A DNA stretch of 26,332 nt from Intrasporangium_A sp039812505 (GTDB taxonomy: Bacteria; Actinomycetota; Actinomycetes; Actinomycetales; Dermatophilaceae): contig NZ_JBDIAQ010000040.1 of assembly GCF_039812505.1 (NCBI RefSeq), positions 1 to 26,332 of the forward strand. The letters run 5' to 3'. Below the pieces are notes generated by a model, which did not search any database, was not told the origin of the DNA, and worked only from the letters and a program-made list of their open reading frames with translations. This document shows, piece by piece, positions 1 through 8,532 of the stretch. Position numbers and translations under genes: made by a program. The first letter of the stretch is position 1. The number at the start of each line of letters is the position of its first letter.

Positions 1-77
1 ACGCGGCGGCCCAAGCTCCGCCCGGCCGGAACCGGGTGAGCCTCGCGGTCGTCATCATCAAGGCGATGAACGACTGA
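1..77 (+). CDS. 3' end of an unidentified protein (partial)
   Basis: An open frame enters from the left edge and stops with TGA at 75-77. The readable tail ends in NRVSLAVVIIKAMND and has high GC at third codon positions, as expected for coding sequence here. About 24 residues are visible, too few to assign a family. It is probably the last gene before the mosaic region that begins near 120. Confidence 0.5.
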   Translation, partial: AAAQAPPGRNRVSLAVVIIKAMND

Positions 78-116
78 CCCTCGGGACCCCTGGCGGGCTG
101 CGCCTGAAGGACGGCG

Positions 117-126
117 GTATGCCGCC
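117..126 (-). repeat. First copy of the dispersed 10-mer GGCGGCATAC
   Basis: This is one of ten exact copies in the window. Forward copies lie at 3553-3562, 10698-10707, 11921-11930, 12909-12918, 22402-22411 and 26243-26252. Reverse copies lie at 117-126, 13682-13691, 23248-23257 and 25015-25024. One-mismatch copies lie at 10578-10587, 18522-18531 and 19255-19264. Copies occur in several reading frames and in non-coding DNA, so a repeated protein motif does not explain them. The function is unknown. Confidence 0.8.
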
Positions 127-191
127 CACCCGGCTTCGTGCCGCCCGCCTGCTCCCGCTGCCGGCGCGAGGGCGCGTGACACGGCGGTGGC

Positions 192-268
192 ATGGACAGC
201 AACCGACTCGCCACCGCCACCTCGCCCTCTCTGCCCAACACGCAGAGAACCGGGATGCTGGACTGTCC
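192..268 (+). pseudogene. Relic of the 5' end of a yyaL-type (DUF255) gene
   Basis: From ATG 192 the frame reads MDSNRLATATSPSL, closely matching the start of the intact downstream protein at 1658 (MANRLASATSPYL). After a one-base frame change the next codons read QHAEN, the residues that follow in this family (QHAxNPVDW). A weaker match to the V-D-W codons follows near 262-268. At DNA level the best stretch is only about 70% identical to 1664-1693, so this is a diverged homologue and not a recent duplication. The sequence then runs into unrelated antitoxin-like coding DNA. It is best read as the displaced 5' end of the native gene. Confidence 0.6.
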
Positions 269-688
269 GCGGATGAGGTCGCTGCATCGCTTGGGGCAGC
301 CGGCATCGACTACGCGTTGACGGACAATGCCGGGGCGAACTTCTATCGGTCGAGCGCAGGCGAGGCGTGGCCCGTCCGCTACGTCAAGGACGTTGTGCGC
401 GCAGCCGAAGCCGCCGGCCTCGTGCGCATGGAGCCGGGCTCGTTCGGGATGCGCGTCACCCTGATTCCGTTCGACGGCGTGAGCGGGATCGGACGGGTCG
501 ATACCAGCGGCGTCACGGTCGCTGTACGCGACCAGGTCGTCATCGACGCCTACGGTGGCATCGACCGCATGGTCGAACAGGCCGACATCTTGACCGGCCG
601 TCGTTCGCCCCAGCCATCTGGCAGGTGCCCGATCGGTCGGCGAGGGGCCGCTTGGCGTCGGCCCTCGGGCCTACACTCGCTTGTATGA
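252..688 (+). pseudogene. AbiEi-like antitoxin/transcriptional regulator fragment, 5' truncated
   Basis: The frame is open from upstream, and protein-like sequence begins near 265 (LSADEVAASLGAAG). The part at about 440-600 contains VTLIPFDGVSGIGRV and then VAVRDQVVIDAYGGIDRMVEQADIL. This resembles the C-terminal half of AbiEi-type antitoxins, where a D-Q-V-x-x-D-x-Y/L-x-G-x-x-R-M-x-E-Q-A pattern is usual. No convincing N-terminal helix-turn-helix or start codon is present, because the upstream part is the yyaL relic. The last ~25 residues are arginine-rich and look like run-on. No AbiEii nucleotidyltransferase partner is present. The family assignment is from memory of motifs and is moderate. 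Confidence 0.45.
672..677 (+). promoter_or_regulatory. Candidate -10 (TACACT) for a leaderless vapBC transcript
   Basis: TACACT ends 7 nt before ATG 685, and no Shine-Dalgarno sequence precedes that ATG. This spacing places the transcription start at or next to the A of ATG. A TTGGCG at 652-657 is a possible but badly spaced -35. Confidence 0.45.
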
Positions 689-906
689 CCGCGAACCGCG
701 ATGAGCTGATCAACCTGATCGAGGGCCTGCCCGACGATCAGGTCGAGGTCGTGCTCGCGGACGTGCGTCGGTTGACCGCGAAGCACCCTGTCAGGGAGTG
801 GCCGCCTAGGTTCTTCGGCATCGGTGAGTCCAAGGACCGCCGCACCGACAACGCGCGTCGCGTCGACGAGATCTTGGCCGAGGGATTCGGCGCTCGCCGG
901 TCGTGA
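685..906 (+). CDS. VapB-like antitoxin of a PIN-toxin pair
   Basis: This 73-residue protein starts MTANRDELINLIEGLPDDQ. Its N-terminal half is acidic and helical, followed by a basic, proline- and tryptophan-containing middle (VREWPPRFFG) and a C-terminal helix ending in FGARRS. Size, position and overlap fit an antitoxin: its TGA (904-906) overlaps the GTG start of the PIN toxin. C-terminal helices of this kind in VapB proteins occupy the toxin active site; that role is inferred here. The DNA-binding fold is not obvious from sequence. The ATG at 685 is chosen because the -10-like TACACT lies 7 nt before it and because the upstream reading in this frame is arginine-rich nonsense. Autoregulation as a TA operon is expected but not shown. 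Confidence 0.65.
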   Translation: MTANRDELINLIEGLPDDQVEVVLADVRRLTAKHPVREWPPRFFGIGESKDRRTDNARRVDEILAEGFGARRS

Positions 907-1334
907 TCATCTGTGACACCGGCCCGATCTTTGCCGCGGCCGACCGCAAGGACGCGGACCATCACGCCTGCGTCGAGTTGTTCACCGGACTTCGGCTGGC
1001 GGGGCGGCGGCTGTTGTTGCCCCCGACCGTCATGGCTGAGGTCGGCTACATGCTGGAGGCCAAGGTGGGGACCTTCGCCGAGGTGGCGTTTCTCGAGTCG
1101 ATCGCCAACGGGAGTTTCGAGTTGGTCGATCTCACGCAGTCCGACGCCGCCCGCATCGCTGAGCTGGTCAGTCGCTACGACGACCTGCCTCTCGGTACAA
1201 CCGACGCTTCGGTGATCGCGCTCGCCGAGCGTCTTGGTGTTGGCGAGATCGCGACGTTGGATCACCGCCACTTCCGGGTCGTGCGCCCGAACCACATGTC
1301 GTCGTTCACGCTGCTGCCAGAGGGCATTTCCTGA
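903..1334 (+). CDS. VapC-family PIN-domain ribonuclease toxin
   Basis: A 143-residue single PIN domain, the usual length for VapC. The acidic metal-binding residues are visible as D5 in IICDTGP, E46 in VMAEVGY, D101 in GTTDASVIALAE and D120 in ATLDHRHF, so the Mg-dependent endoribonuclease site looks complete. VapC toxins cleave specific RNAs (tRNA or rRNA) and are held inactive by the partner antitoxin. Translation starts at GTG 903, overlapping the antitoxin stop codon, which implies coupling. Codon use (GTT, TTG, GGT) is less GC-biased than in the core genes on the right, consistent with acquired DNA. The module sits between the yyaL relic and the complete yyaL gene. Confidence 0.88.
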   Translation: MIICDTGPIFAAADRKDADHHACVELFTGLRLAGRRLLLPPTVMAEVGYMLEAKVGTFAEVAFLESIANGSFELVDLTQSDAARIAELVSRYDDLPLGTTDASVIALAERLGVGEIATLDHRHFRVVRPNHMSSFTLLPEGIS

Positions 1335-1657
1335 GCTACGTGCCAGGCTCGCCTTGGATGCCTTCGTCGACCACCACGATTGACCAGGTCTTCGCGGTAT
1401 GGCGCGAGTACTCACGCAGTTGAGCAGCTCCCGTCTCCCGTCGCGTAAACATTCAGCCCCAGCGTGGCCGGTCCTGCGCAGCCTGCCCTGCGCGAGCAGC
1501 TTCGGTTGAGGGCGTGTGGCCACGAGACCGCCTCCTAGGCTGGTGACACCGGGCCCGCGGAGAAGCCCGACGCAGATGCGCAGATCCGTAATGCATCACC
1601 CTCGTGCATCACTCAAGGAGTGAATGATGCACGTGCCACTCGTTAGGAGTCACAGGA
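1335..1657. other. Non-coding stretch between vapC and yyaL
   Basis: No convincing gene on either strand. It holds the TGCATCA repeats at 1592-1632 and the yyaL ribosome-binding site AGGAG (1645-1649). A TAGGCT at 1536-1541 could be a -10, but no matching -35 is seen. Confidence 0.5.
1592..1632. repeat. TGCATCA repeat cluster upstream of yyaL
   Basis: TGCATCAC occurs at 1592-1599 and 1605-1612. GTGCATCA at 1604-1611 is matched by its inverse TGATGCAC at 1625-1632, across a 13-nt spacer. Another TGATGCAC lies inside yyaL at 1769-1776, close to where the codon style changes. It could be an operator, or recombination arms left by an insertion. Confidence 0.45.
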
Positions 1658-3646
<1,989 letters not shown>

Positions 3647-3992
3647 GGCGGCGCTGGCGGCGCGTGACCCGTGACACTGCCGACCACCCACCACGCGTCG
3701 GACGGAGCCCTGTACCGTCGATCGGAACTACCCCACCCTCGATCCGGACAATCCACGCTCGGTGCGGGCTGGCGTGTCGCCGACAGGACGTGACACGCTG
3801 GCCGGTACAGAACGTGGGCCCGCCGTGCGGCTCCGTCACCGGGATGGACCTGACCGGGACGGACCCGACGGGATGGGGCACCGGGATGGATCTCCGAGCC
3901 CGGGCCCAGCGTTCTCTCGGTCGAAGTGGGTATACCAAACCCCTGAGTCAGGGGGCTGGCGGTGGCACACCAGCTGAACGGGGCGACACACC
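3647..3992. other. Intergenic region with degenerate direct repeats
   Basis: No supported gene. CACCGGGATGGA occurs at 3837-3848 and 3879-3890 (period 42), with a related ACCGGGACGGA at 3853-3863 between them. Two palindromes follow at 3929-3954 and are listed separately. Confidence 0.5.
3929..3954. promoter_or_regulatory. Twin palindromes, likely operator with -10 before the small gene at 3993
   Basis: GGTATACC (3929-3936) is a perfect 8-bp palindrome containing a TATACC -10-like hexamer. Four bases further, CCCCTGA-G-TCAGGGG (3940-3954) is a perfect 7-bp inverted repeat about one central base. The second palindrome covers the expected transcription start, about 40-50 nt before ATG 3993. 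Confidence 0.5.
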
Positions 3993-4211
3993 ATGGACAG
4001 AACTGACGTCAGGCCGATGCGGCACTTGGTCAACGAGCTGGCGAGGGTCGAGGAGGGCATCCGACGGACCCGCGGCATGATGGGTCCGGCCGAGGCCGAG
4101 CACGACGAGGGACTGCGGGCCCTGCTGGCCCGGCGCGACGAGCTGAGAAGGCTCGTCGGCGGGCACCGGGCTTCCGGGCACCGGGCGCGACGGCACCTCA
4201 GCGTCTCGTGA
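3993..4211 (+). CDS. Small charged helical protein of unknown function
   Basis: A 72-residue frame starting MDRTDVRPMRHLVNEL. Two amphipathic helical stretches (about 9-28 and 37-55) rich in Arg, Glu and Leu are separated by GMMGPAEAEHDE. A basic tail follows (HRASGHRARRHLSVS). No family is recognised. Third positions are GC-rich and the gene sits just downstream of the twin-palindrome promoter region, which supports it being real. No good Shine-Dalgarno is seen before ATG 3993. It ends 34 nt before the converging LysR gene. It could be a small regulator or structural protein; nothing decides this. Confidence 0.5.
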   Translation: MDRTDVRPMRHLVNELARVEEGIRRTRGMMGPAEAEHDEGLRALLARRDELRRLVGGHRASGHRARRHLSVS

Positions 4212-4245
4212 CTTCGGTCTAGCCAGGCGGCCGGGCCGGTCGCGT

Positions 4246-5202
4246 CTACGCGGTCGGCTTGGCCGATCCCGCCAGGGATGGGTGCAGCCGCGCCGAGGGC
4301 CACCCACCGGAGTGGACCAAGCCCCCGACCAGGCGTGCCAGCTCGGCGGCGACCGCCTCGACCGCTCGCGAGCGGCGACCGCGCGGCAGCCCCAGGACGA
4401 TCGAGCGTGTCGTCTCGGGCTCGGTGAGGGGGGCCGCGCTGAGGACCCCGCTGACCACATCGGCACCGACCCCGGCCGCGGGCAGGACCGTCCAACCGTA
4501 GCCGGCGAGCACGAGCTGCTTCTGCAGGTGCATCGAGTTCGTCTCGAGAGCGACCGTCGGGACCACCTCGACCCCGGAACGCGCTCGGTCGACGAGGACG
4601 CGCAGCCCGTGCCCGGCGACCGGCAGGACCAGCGGCTGCGCGAGCAGCCTCGTCCACGGGATCGCCTCGCTCGGGTCGAGCCGCGCGCTGGGCGGGGCAA
4701 CGGCCCACAGGGACTCGTCGAGCAGCGGCAGGACGGCCAGAGAGGGCGTGTCGGTCAGGTTGTAGAGCAGCGACAGATCCACCTCGCCGTCGTCGAGCCA
4801 CTGCTGCAGGTGGCCGGAGTAGGCCGTCAGGATGCGCAGCTGCACGCCGGGCCAGCGGTGCGTCACGGCCCGGACGAGGGGCTCGACGATCAGGTCCATG
4901 ACGCTCTCCAGCACGCCGAGCGTCACGATGCCGCTCACCTCGGCCGCGTCGGACCGAATCTCGGCACGGGCGCGTTCGAGCTCGCCGAGCGCCCGTCTCG
5001 CATGGCCGACGAGCCGCTCCCCTGCCTCCGTCGGCACCATGCCCTGCCGGGTCCGCTCGAACAGCGGCACGCCGAGCTCATGCTCGAGCAGCCGGATCTG
5101 CCGGGTGACCGCCGGCTGGACGAGGTGGAGCAGCTGCGCGGCCCTGGTGACACTGCCGACCTCGGCGACGGCCACCACCGCCGTGAGCTGTTTGAGGTCC
5201 AT
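4246..5202 (-). CDS. LysR-family transcriptional regulator of the adjacent CoA-transferase operon
   Basis: 318 residues with the standard LysR layout. The N-terminal winged helix-turn-helix (about 1-60) reads MDLKQLTAVVAVAEVGSVTRAAQLL then QPAVTRQIRLLEHELG and PLFERTRQGMVPTEAG. A linker helix and a periplasmic-binding-protein-like effector domain (about 90-300) follow. ATG 5202 has GGAGGAA 6 nt upstream. It is transcribed divergently from the operon starting at 5379, the classical arrangement for a LysR activator of neighbouring catabolic genes. In the P. aeruginosa itaconate cluster a LysR regulator has the same position. The inducer is therefore inferred to be itaconate or a CoA thioester of it; this is not shown by sequence. 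The effector domain ends in RLHPSLAGSAKPTA. Confidence 0.93.
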   Translation of the reverse strand: MDLKQLTAVVAVAEVGSVTRAAQLLHLVQPAVTRQIRLLEHELGVPLFERTRQGMVPTEAGERLVGHARRALGELERARAEIRSDAAEVSGIVTLGVLESVMDLIVEPLVRAVTHRWPGVQLRILTAYSGHLQQWLDDGEVDLSLLYNLTDTPSLAVLPLLDESLWAVAPPSARLDPSEAIPWTRLLAQPLVLPVAGHGLRVLVDRARSGVEVVPTVALETNSMHLQKQLVLAGYGWTVLPAAGVGADVVSGVLSAAPLTEPETTRSIVLGLPRGRRSRAVEAVAAELARLVGGLVHSGGWPSARLHPSLAGSAKPTA

Positions 5203-5378
5203 GGATTCCTCCGGTCACGGTTCAGCTCAGCCATACGAGCCTGAAATCTCTATATCAGAAATGCTTATTCGACACGACGAATCATCAGTACTCATCATGA
5301 GGGGGCATCCGACAACGACGTAGGAAGACCTCCGCTCATGCAAACCCACACCCTGAGGTGAACAACGAAAGGCACGCG
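5203..5378. promoter_or_regulatory. AT-rich divergent control region between LysR and the CoA-transferase operon
   Basis: An AT-rich island (about 5240-5300) in otherwise GC-rich DNA. ATA-N11-TAT spans TATATCAGAAATGCTTAT (about 5251-5268), a LysR-box-like partial dyad. A perfect inverted repeat ATTCG-N6-CGAAT lies at 5267-5282. These are the natural candidates for LysR binding sites controlling both directions. The exact -35/-10 elements cannot be fixed by eye. Confidence 0.5.
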
Positions 5379-6554
5379 ATGCACCTGCCCCTCGACGGAG
5401 TGACCGTTGTCAGCATCGAGCAGGCGGTCGCCGCGCCGTTCGCGACCCGCCAGCTCGCCGACCTCGGCGCTCGGGTCATCAAGGTGGAGCGACCCGGCGT
5501 CGGAGACTTCGCTCGCGGCTACGACGAGACGGTGCACGGGCTCGCCAGTCACTTCGTCTGGCTCAACCGGTCCAAGGAGTCCATCGAGCTCGACCTCAAG
5601 GACGCGGACGACCTCGCGCTGCTGCGCCGCCTCATCGAGAGTGCCGACGTCTTCGTCCAGAACCTCGCGCCGGGGGCGGCCAGCCGACTGGGCCTGTCGG
5701 CGAAGGCGCTGCGCGCCACCAACCCCCGGCTCGTGCACGCCTCGATCTCGGGGTACGGCGACGACGGACCGATGAAGGACAAGAAGGCCTACGACCTGCT
5801 CGTGCAGTGCGAGACCGGACTCGTGTCGATCACCGGCACGCCGGAACAGCCCTCCAAGGTCGGCATCTCCGCTGCGGACATCGCCGCCGGGATGTACTGC
5901 TACACCGGCATCCTCACCGCGCTGCTCCAGCGCGAGCACACCGGCGAGGGGGCCGAGGTCTCGGTCTCGATGCTCGAGGCGCTCGGCGAGTGGATGGGCT
6001 TCCCGATGTACTACGCGGTCCACGGCGGGACCGAGCCGGCCCGGACGGGTGCCTCGCACGCGGCGATCGCGCCATACGGCCCGTTCCGCTGTGGCGGAGG
6101 TGAGCAGGTCTTCCTCGGCCTGCAGAACGAGCGCGAATGGCGCACCTTCTGCAGGGACGTCCTGCGGGACGAGGACCTTGCGAGCGACGAGCGGTTCTCG
6201 TCGAACAGCCGCCGAGTGGCCAACCGCGACGCTCTCACCGGGCAGATCGAGGGCCGGTTCGCGGGCCTCACGGCCGCGCAGTGCCTGCACCGGCTCGACG
6301 AGGCCGGCATCGCGAACGCGCAGCTGCGCACGATGCATCAGTTCGCGGAGCATCCGCAGCTCGCCGCCCGCAGGAGGTGGCGTCAGGTCCACACCCCGGG
6401 TGGACCGGTGCGAGCCCTCCTGCCGCCGGCCACCCTGGCGGGGCAGGAGCCGGTCATGGGACCGGTCCCCGCACTCGGGCAGCACAACGCCTCGATCCGC
6501 GCCGAGCTCGACGCCCGACAAGCAGACAACAGTGGACAAGGAGACGAATCATGA
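5379..6554 (+). CDS. CaiB/BaiF (class III) CoA-transferase, probable itaconate CoA-transferase
   Basis: 391 residues from ATG 5379, chosen over GTG 5358 because GAAAGG lies just upstream of the ATG. Family hallmarks are present: LADLGARVIKVERPGVGD near 26-43, WLNRSKESIELDLK near 61-74, ASISGYGDDGP, and the catalytic aspartate D139 in KAYDLLVQCETG. Class III enzymes move CoA between carboxylic acids through an aspartyl-CoA intermediate. The P. aeruginosa itaconate CoA-transferase is of this class, and here the downstream lyase and hydratase complete the same pathway. The inferred reaction is succinyl-CoA (or similar) plus itaconate to itaconyl-CoA. Mesaconate, citramalate or methylsuccinate are alternatives. 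Its TGA overlaps the next ATG. Class assignment is firm; the substrate is inferred from context. Confidence 0.88.
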   Translation: MHLPLDGVTVVSIEQAVAAPFATRQLADLGARVIKVERPGVGDFARGYDETVHGLASHFVWLNRSKESIELDLKDADDLALLRRLIESADVFVQNLAPGAASRLGLSAKALRATNPRLVHASISGYGDDGPMKDKKAYDLLVQCETGLVSITGTPEQPSKVGISAADIAAGMYCYTGILTALLQREHTGEGAEVSVSMLEALGEWMGFPMYYAVHGGTEPARTGASHAAIAPYGPFRCGGGEQVFLGLQNEREWRTFCRDVLRDEDLASDERFSSNSRRVANRDALTGQIEGRFAGLTAAQCLHRLDEAGIANAQLRTMHQFAEHPQLAARRRWRQVHTPGGPVRALLPPATLAGQEPVMGPVPALGQHNASIRAELDARQADNSGQGDES

Positions 6555-7711
6555 TGGACCACCTGACCGCCGAGGAAGTCTCGATCGTCAAGCTGGTTCG
6601 GGACTGGGTGACCCACGAGGTCCGGCCGGTCGTGCGCGAGCTCGAGCACAGCAACACCTACCCGGAGGAGCTCATCGAGCAGATGAAGCAGATGGGGATC
6701 TTCGGGCTGGGCATCGGCGAGCCCTGGGGCGAGGCCAAGGTGAGCCTGCCGTGCTACGTCCTGGTCACCGAGGAGCTCGCCCGGGGCTGGATGAGCCTGG
6801 CTGGTGCGATGGGCGGTCACACCGTCGTCGCCAAGCTGATCCAGGCCTTCGGCACCGACGAGCAGAAGGACCGGTACCTGCCGCGGATGGCGACCGGCGA
6901 GCTGCGGGCCACGATGGCGCTCACCGAGCCCGGCGGCGGGTCGGACCTGCAGGCCATGCGCACGACGGCGATCAAGGACGGCGAGCACTACGTCGTCAAC
7001 GGCTCCAAGATGTGGATCACGAACGCACGCCGGTCCGGGCTCGTCGCGCTGCTGTGCAAGACGGACCCGTCGGCCAGCCCCGCGCACAAGGGGATCAGCA
7101 TCCTGCTGTGCGAGAAGGGTGAGGGCTTCACGGTCTCTCGGGACCTGCCGAAGCTCGGCTACAAGGGCGTCGAGACGTGCGAGCTCTCGTTCGCGGACAT
7201 GCGCGTCGAGGCGGGGCAGCTGCTCGGCGGCGTCGAGGGCCGCGGCTTCGCCCAGATGATGAGCGGCCTCGAGGTGGGCCGCCTCCAGGTGGCCGCCCGC
7301 TCGCTCGGCGTGGGGCGTGCGGCCCTCGAGGACGCGTTGGAGTACGCGCAGCAGCGCGAGAGCTTCGGCCGGCCGATCTGGAAGCACCAGTCGATCGGCA
7401 ACTACCTTGCCGACATGGCGACCAAGCTCGAGGCGGCGCGTCAGCTGACCCAGTACGCAGCCCGGCGTGCCGAGTCCGCGGACCGGGCAGACCTGGAGGC
7501 CGGCATGGCCAAGCTCTTCGCATCCGAGACCGCCATGGAGGTCGCGCTGGACGCGATCCGGATCCATGGCGGCTACGGCTACTCGACCGAGTTCGACGTC
7601 GAGCGCTACTTCCGCGACGCACCGCTCATGATCGTCGGCGAAGGCACCAACGAGATCCAGCGGGGCGTGATCGCGCGTCAGCTCGTCAAGCGTGGGACGG
7701 TGGCCCCATGA
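6551..7711 (+). CDS. Acyl-CoA dehydrogenase of the itaconate-type cluster
   Basis: 386 residues; ATG 6551 follows AAGGAG (6538-6543) and overlaps the preceding stop as ATGA. Flavin and substrate signatures are present: ALTEPGGGSDLQAMRT near 118-133, WITNARRSG, GRLQVAARSLGVGRAALEDAL, HQSIGNYLADM, and IHGGYGYS. The catalytic base is E364 in VGEGTNEIQR. Cytosolic FAD enzymes of this family oxidise acyl-CoAs to enoyl-CoAs. Itaconate breakdown itself needs no such step, yet the P. aeruginosa cluster also carries one. It may feed a saturated analogue such as methylsuccinyl-CoA into the pathway, but this is an inference. Its stop overlaps the start of the lyase gene (ATGA at 7708-7711). Confidence 0.92.
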   Translation: MMDHLTAEEVSIVKLVRDWVTHEVRPVVRELEHSNTYPEELIEQMKQMGIFGLGIGEPWGEAKVSLPCYVLVTEELARGWMSLAGAMGGHTVVAKLIQAFGTDEQKDRYLPRMATGELRATMALTEPGGGSDLQAMRTTAIKDGEHYVVNGSKMWITNARRSGLVALLCKTDPSASPAHKGISILLCEKGEGFTVSRDLPKLGYKGVETCELSFADMRVEAGQLLGGVEGRGFAQMMSGLEVGRLQVAARSLGVGRAALEDALEYAQQRESFGRPIWKHQSIGNYLADMATKLEAARQLTQYAARRAESADRADLEAGMAKLFASETAMEVALDAIRIHGGYGYSTEFDVERYFRDAPLMIVGEGTNEIQRGVIARQLVKRGTVAP

Positions 7712-8532
7712 CCGACTATCTCGGCACGGCCGCCGGAGCGCGCGCCCTGCTCTTCGTCCCCGGCAACCGGCCCGACCGGTTCGACAAGGCGGCCCGCGCC
7801 GGGGCGGATCTGGTCATCCTCGACCTCGAGGACGCCGTCGCACCGGCGGACAAGGACGGGGCACGGCAGGAGGTGGCCTCCTGGCTGGCCGCGGGTTCTC
7901 GCGCGTGCGTCCGGATCAACGCGGCCGGCACCCGATGGCACCGGGCGGACCTGGCGGCGCTGCGCGAGACCGAAGGGGTGGTGGCGGTCGTCCTGCCGAT
8001 GGCCGACGACGCCGAGGTGCTGACCGCGGTCCACCGAGCAGCCGGGGTCCCGGTGATCGCGCTGGTCGAGACCGCACGCGGGGTGGTCCGAGCGGCCCAG
8101 CTCGCCGCGGCGCCCGGCGTGGTCCGCCTCGCGTTCGGAGCTCTCGACCTCGCCGTCGACCTCGAGAGCGAGGACCCGGGGACGGCAGACCTCGTGCGGC
8201 GCCAGCTCGTCCTGGCCAGCCGGGCCGCCGGCCTTCGGGGGCCGATCGACTCGGTCACCCCGACCGTGACCGATCCCGGGCTCGCCGGCCGCGAGGCCAC
8301 CGACGCGCGCTCCCTCGGCATGCGGGGCAAGCTCTGCATCCACCCCGGCCAGGTCGCACCGGTGCTCGCCGCGTTCCGACCGGCCCCGAGCGAGATCGAC
8401 TGGGCGCAGCGCGTCCTGACCGCCGGTGCGGTCGAGGGCGTCACGGTCCTCGACGGCCAGATGGTCGACGCGCCGGTCCTCGAACGAGCCCGGCGGATCC
8501 TCGCCTCGGTAGAAGGGAGCGTTCATGAGTGA
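7708..8532 (+). CDS. CitE/HpcH-family lyase, probable citramalyl-CoA lyase
   Basis: 274 residues from ATG 7708. The HpcH/HpaI aldolase/citrate-lyase beta fold shows RALLFVPGNRPDRFDKA near 12-28 and DLVILDLEDAVAP near 34-46. It also shows the substrate-binding arginine in ACVRINA (R69), the metal ligands E121 (ALVETARG) and D147 (AFGALDLAVDL), and GKLCIHPGQ towards the C-terminus. It would cleave (S)-citramalyl-CoA to acetyl-CoA and pyruvate, the last step of itaconate degradation; malyl-CoA-type substrates are an alternative. It lacks the ACP and alpha subunits of true citrate lyase. It overlaps the following gene by 8 nt, so the four genes form one transcription and translation unit. Confidence 0.88.
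   Translation: MTDYLGTAAGARALLFVPGNRPDRFDKAARAGADLVILDLEDAVAPADKDGARQEVASWLAAGSRACVRINAAGTRWHRADLAALRETEGVVAVVLPMADDAEVLTAVHRAAGVPVIALVETARGVVRAAQLAAAPGVVRLAFGALDLAVDLESEDPGTADLVRRQLVLASRAAGLRGPIDSVTPTVTDPGLAGREATDARSLGMRGKLCIHPGQVAPVLAAFRPAPSEIDWAQRVLTAGAVEGVTVLDGQMVDAPVLERARRILASVEGSVHE

Noticed and set aside
1335..1590. Possible small gene between vapC and yyaL
   Set aside because: Frames are short or antisense, with no ribosome-binding site or recognisable protein.
3684..3760. Promoter-like TACCGT after yyaL
   Set aside because: No start codon of a credible gene follows at a suitable distance, and the hexamer is common by chance.
6137..6550. N-terminal extension of the acyl-CoA dehydrogenase
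   Set aside because: It is the shadow of the CoA-transferase gene. ATG 6551 has AAGGAG and overlaps the upstream stop.
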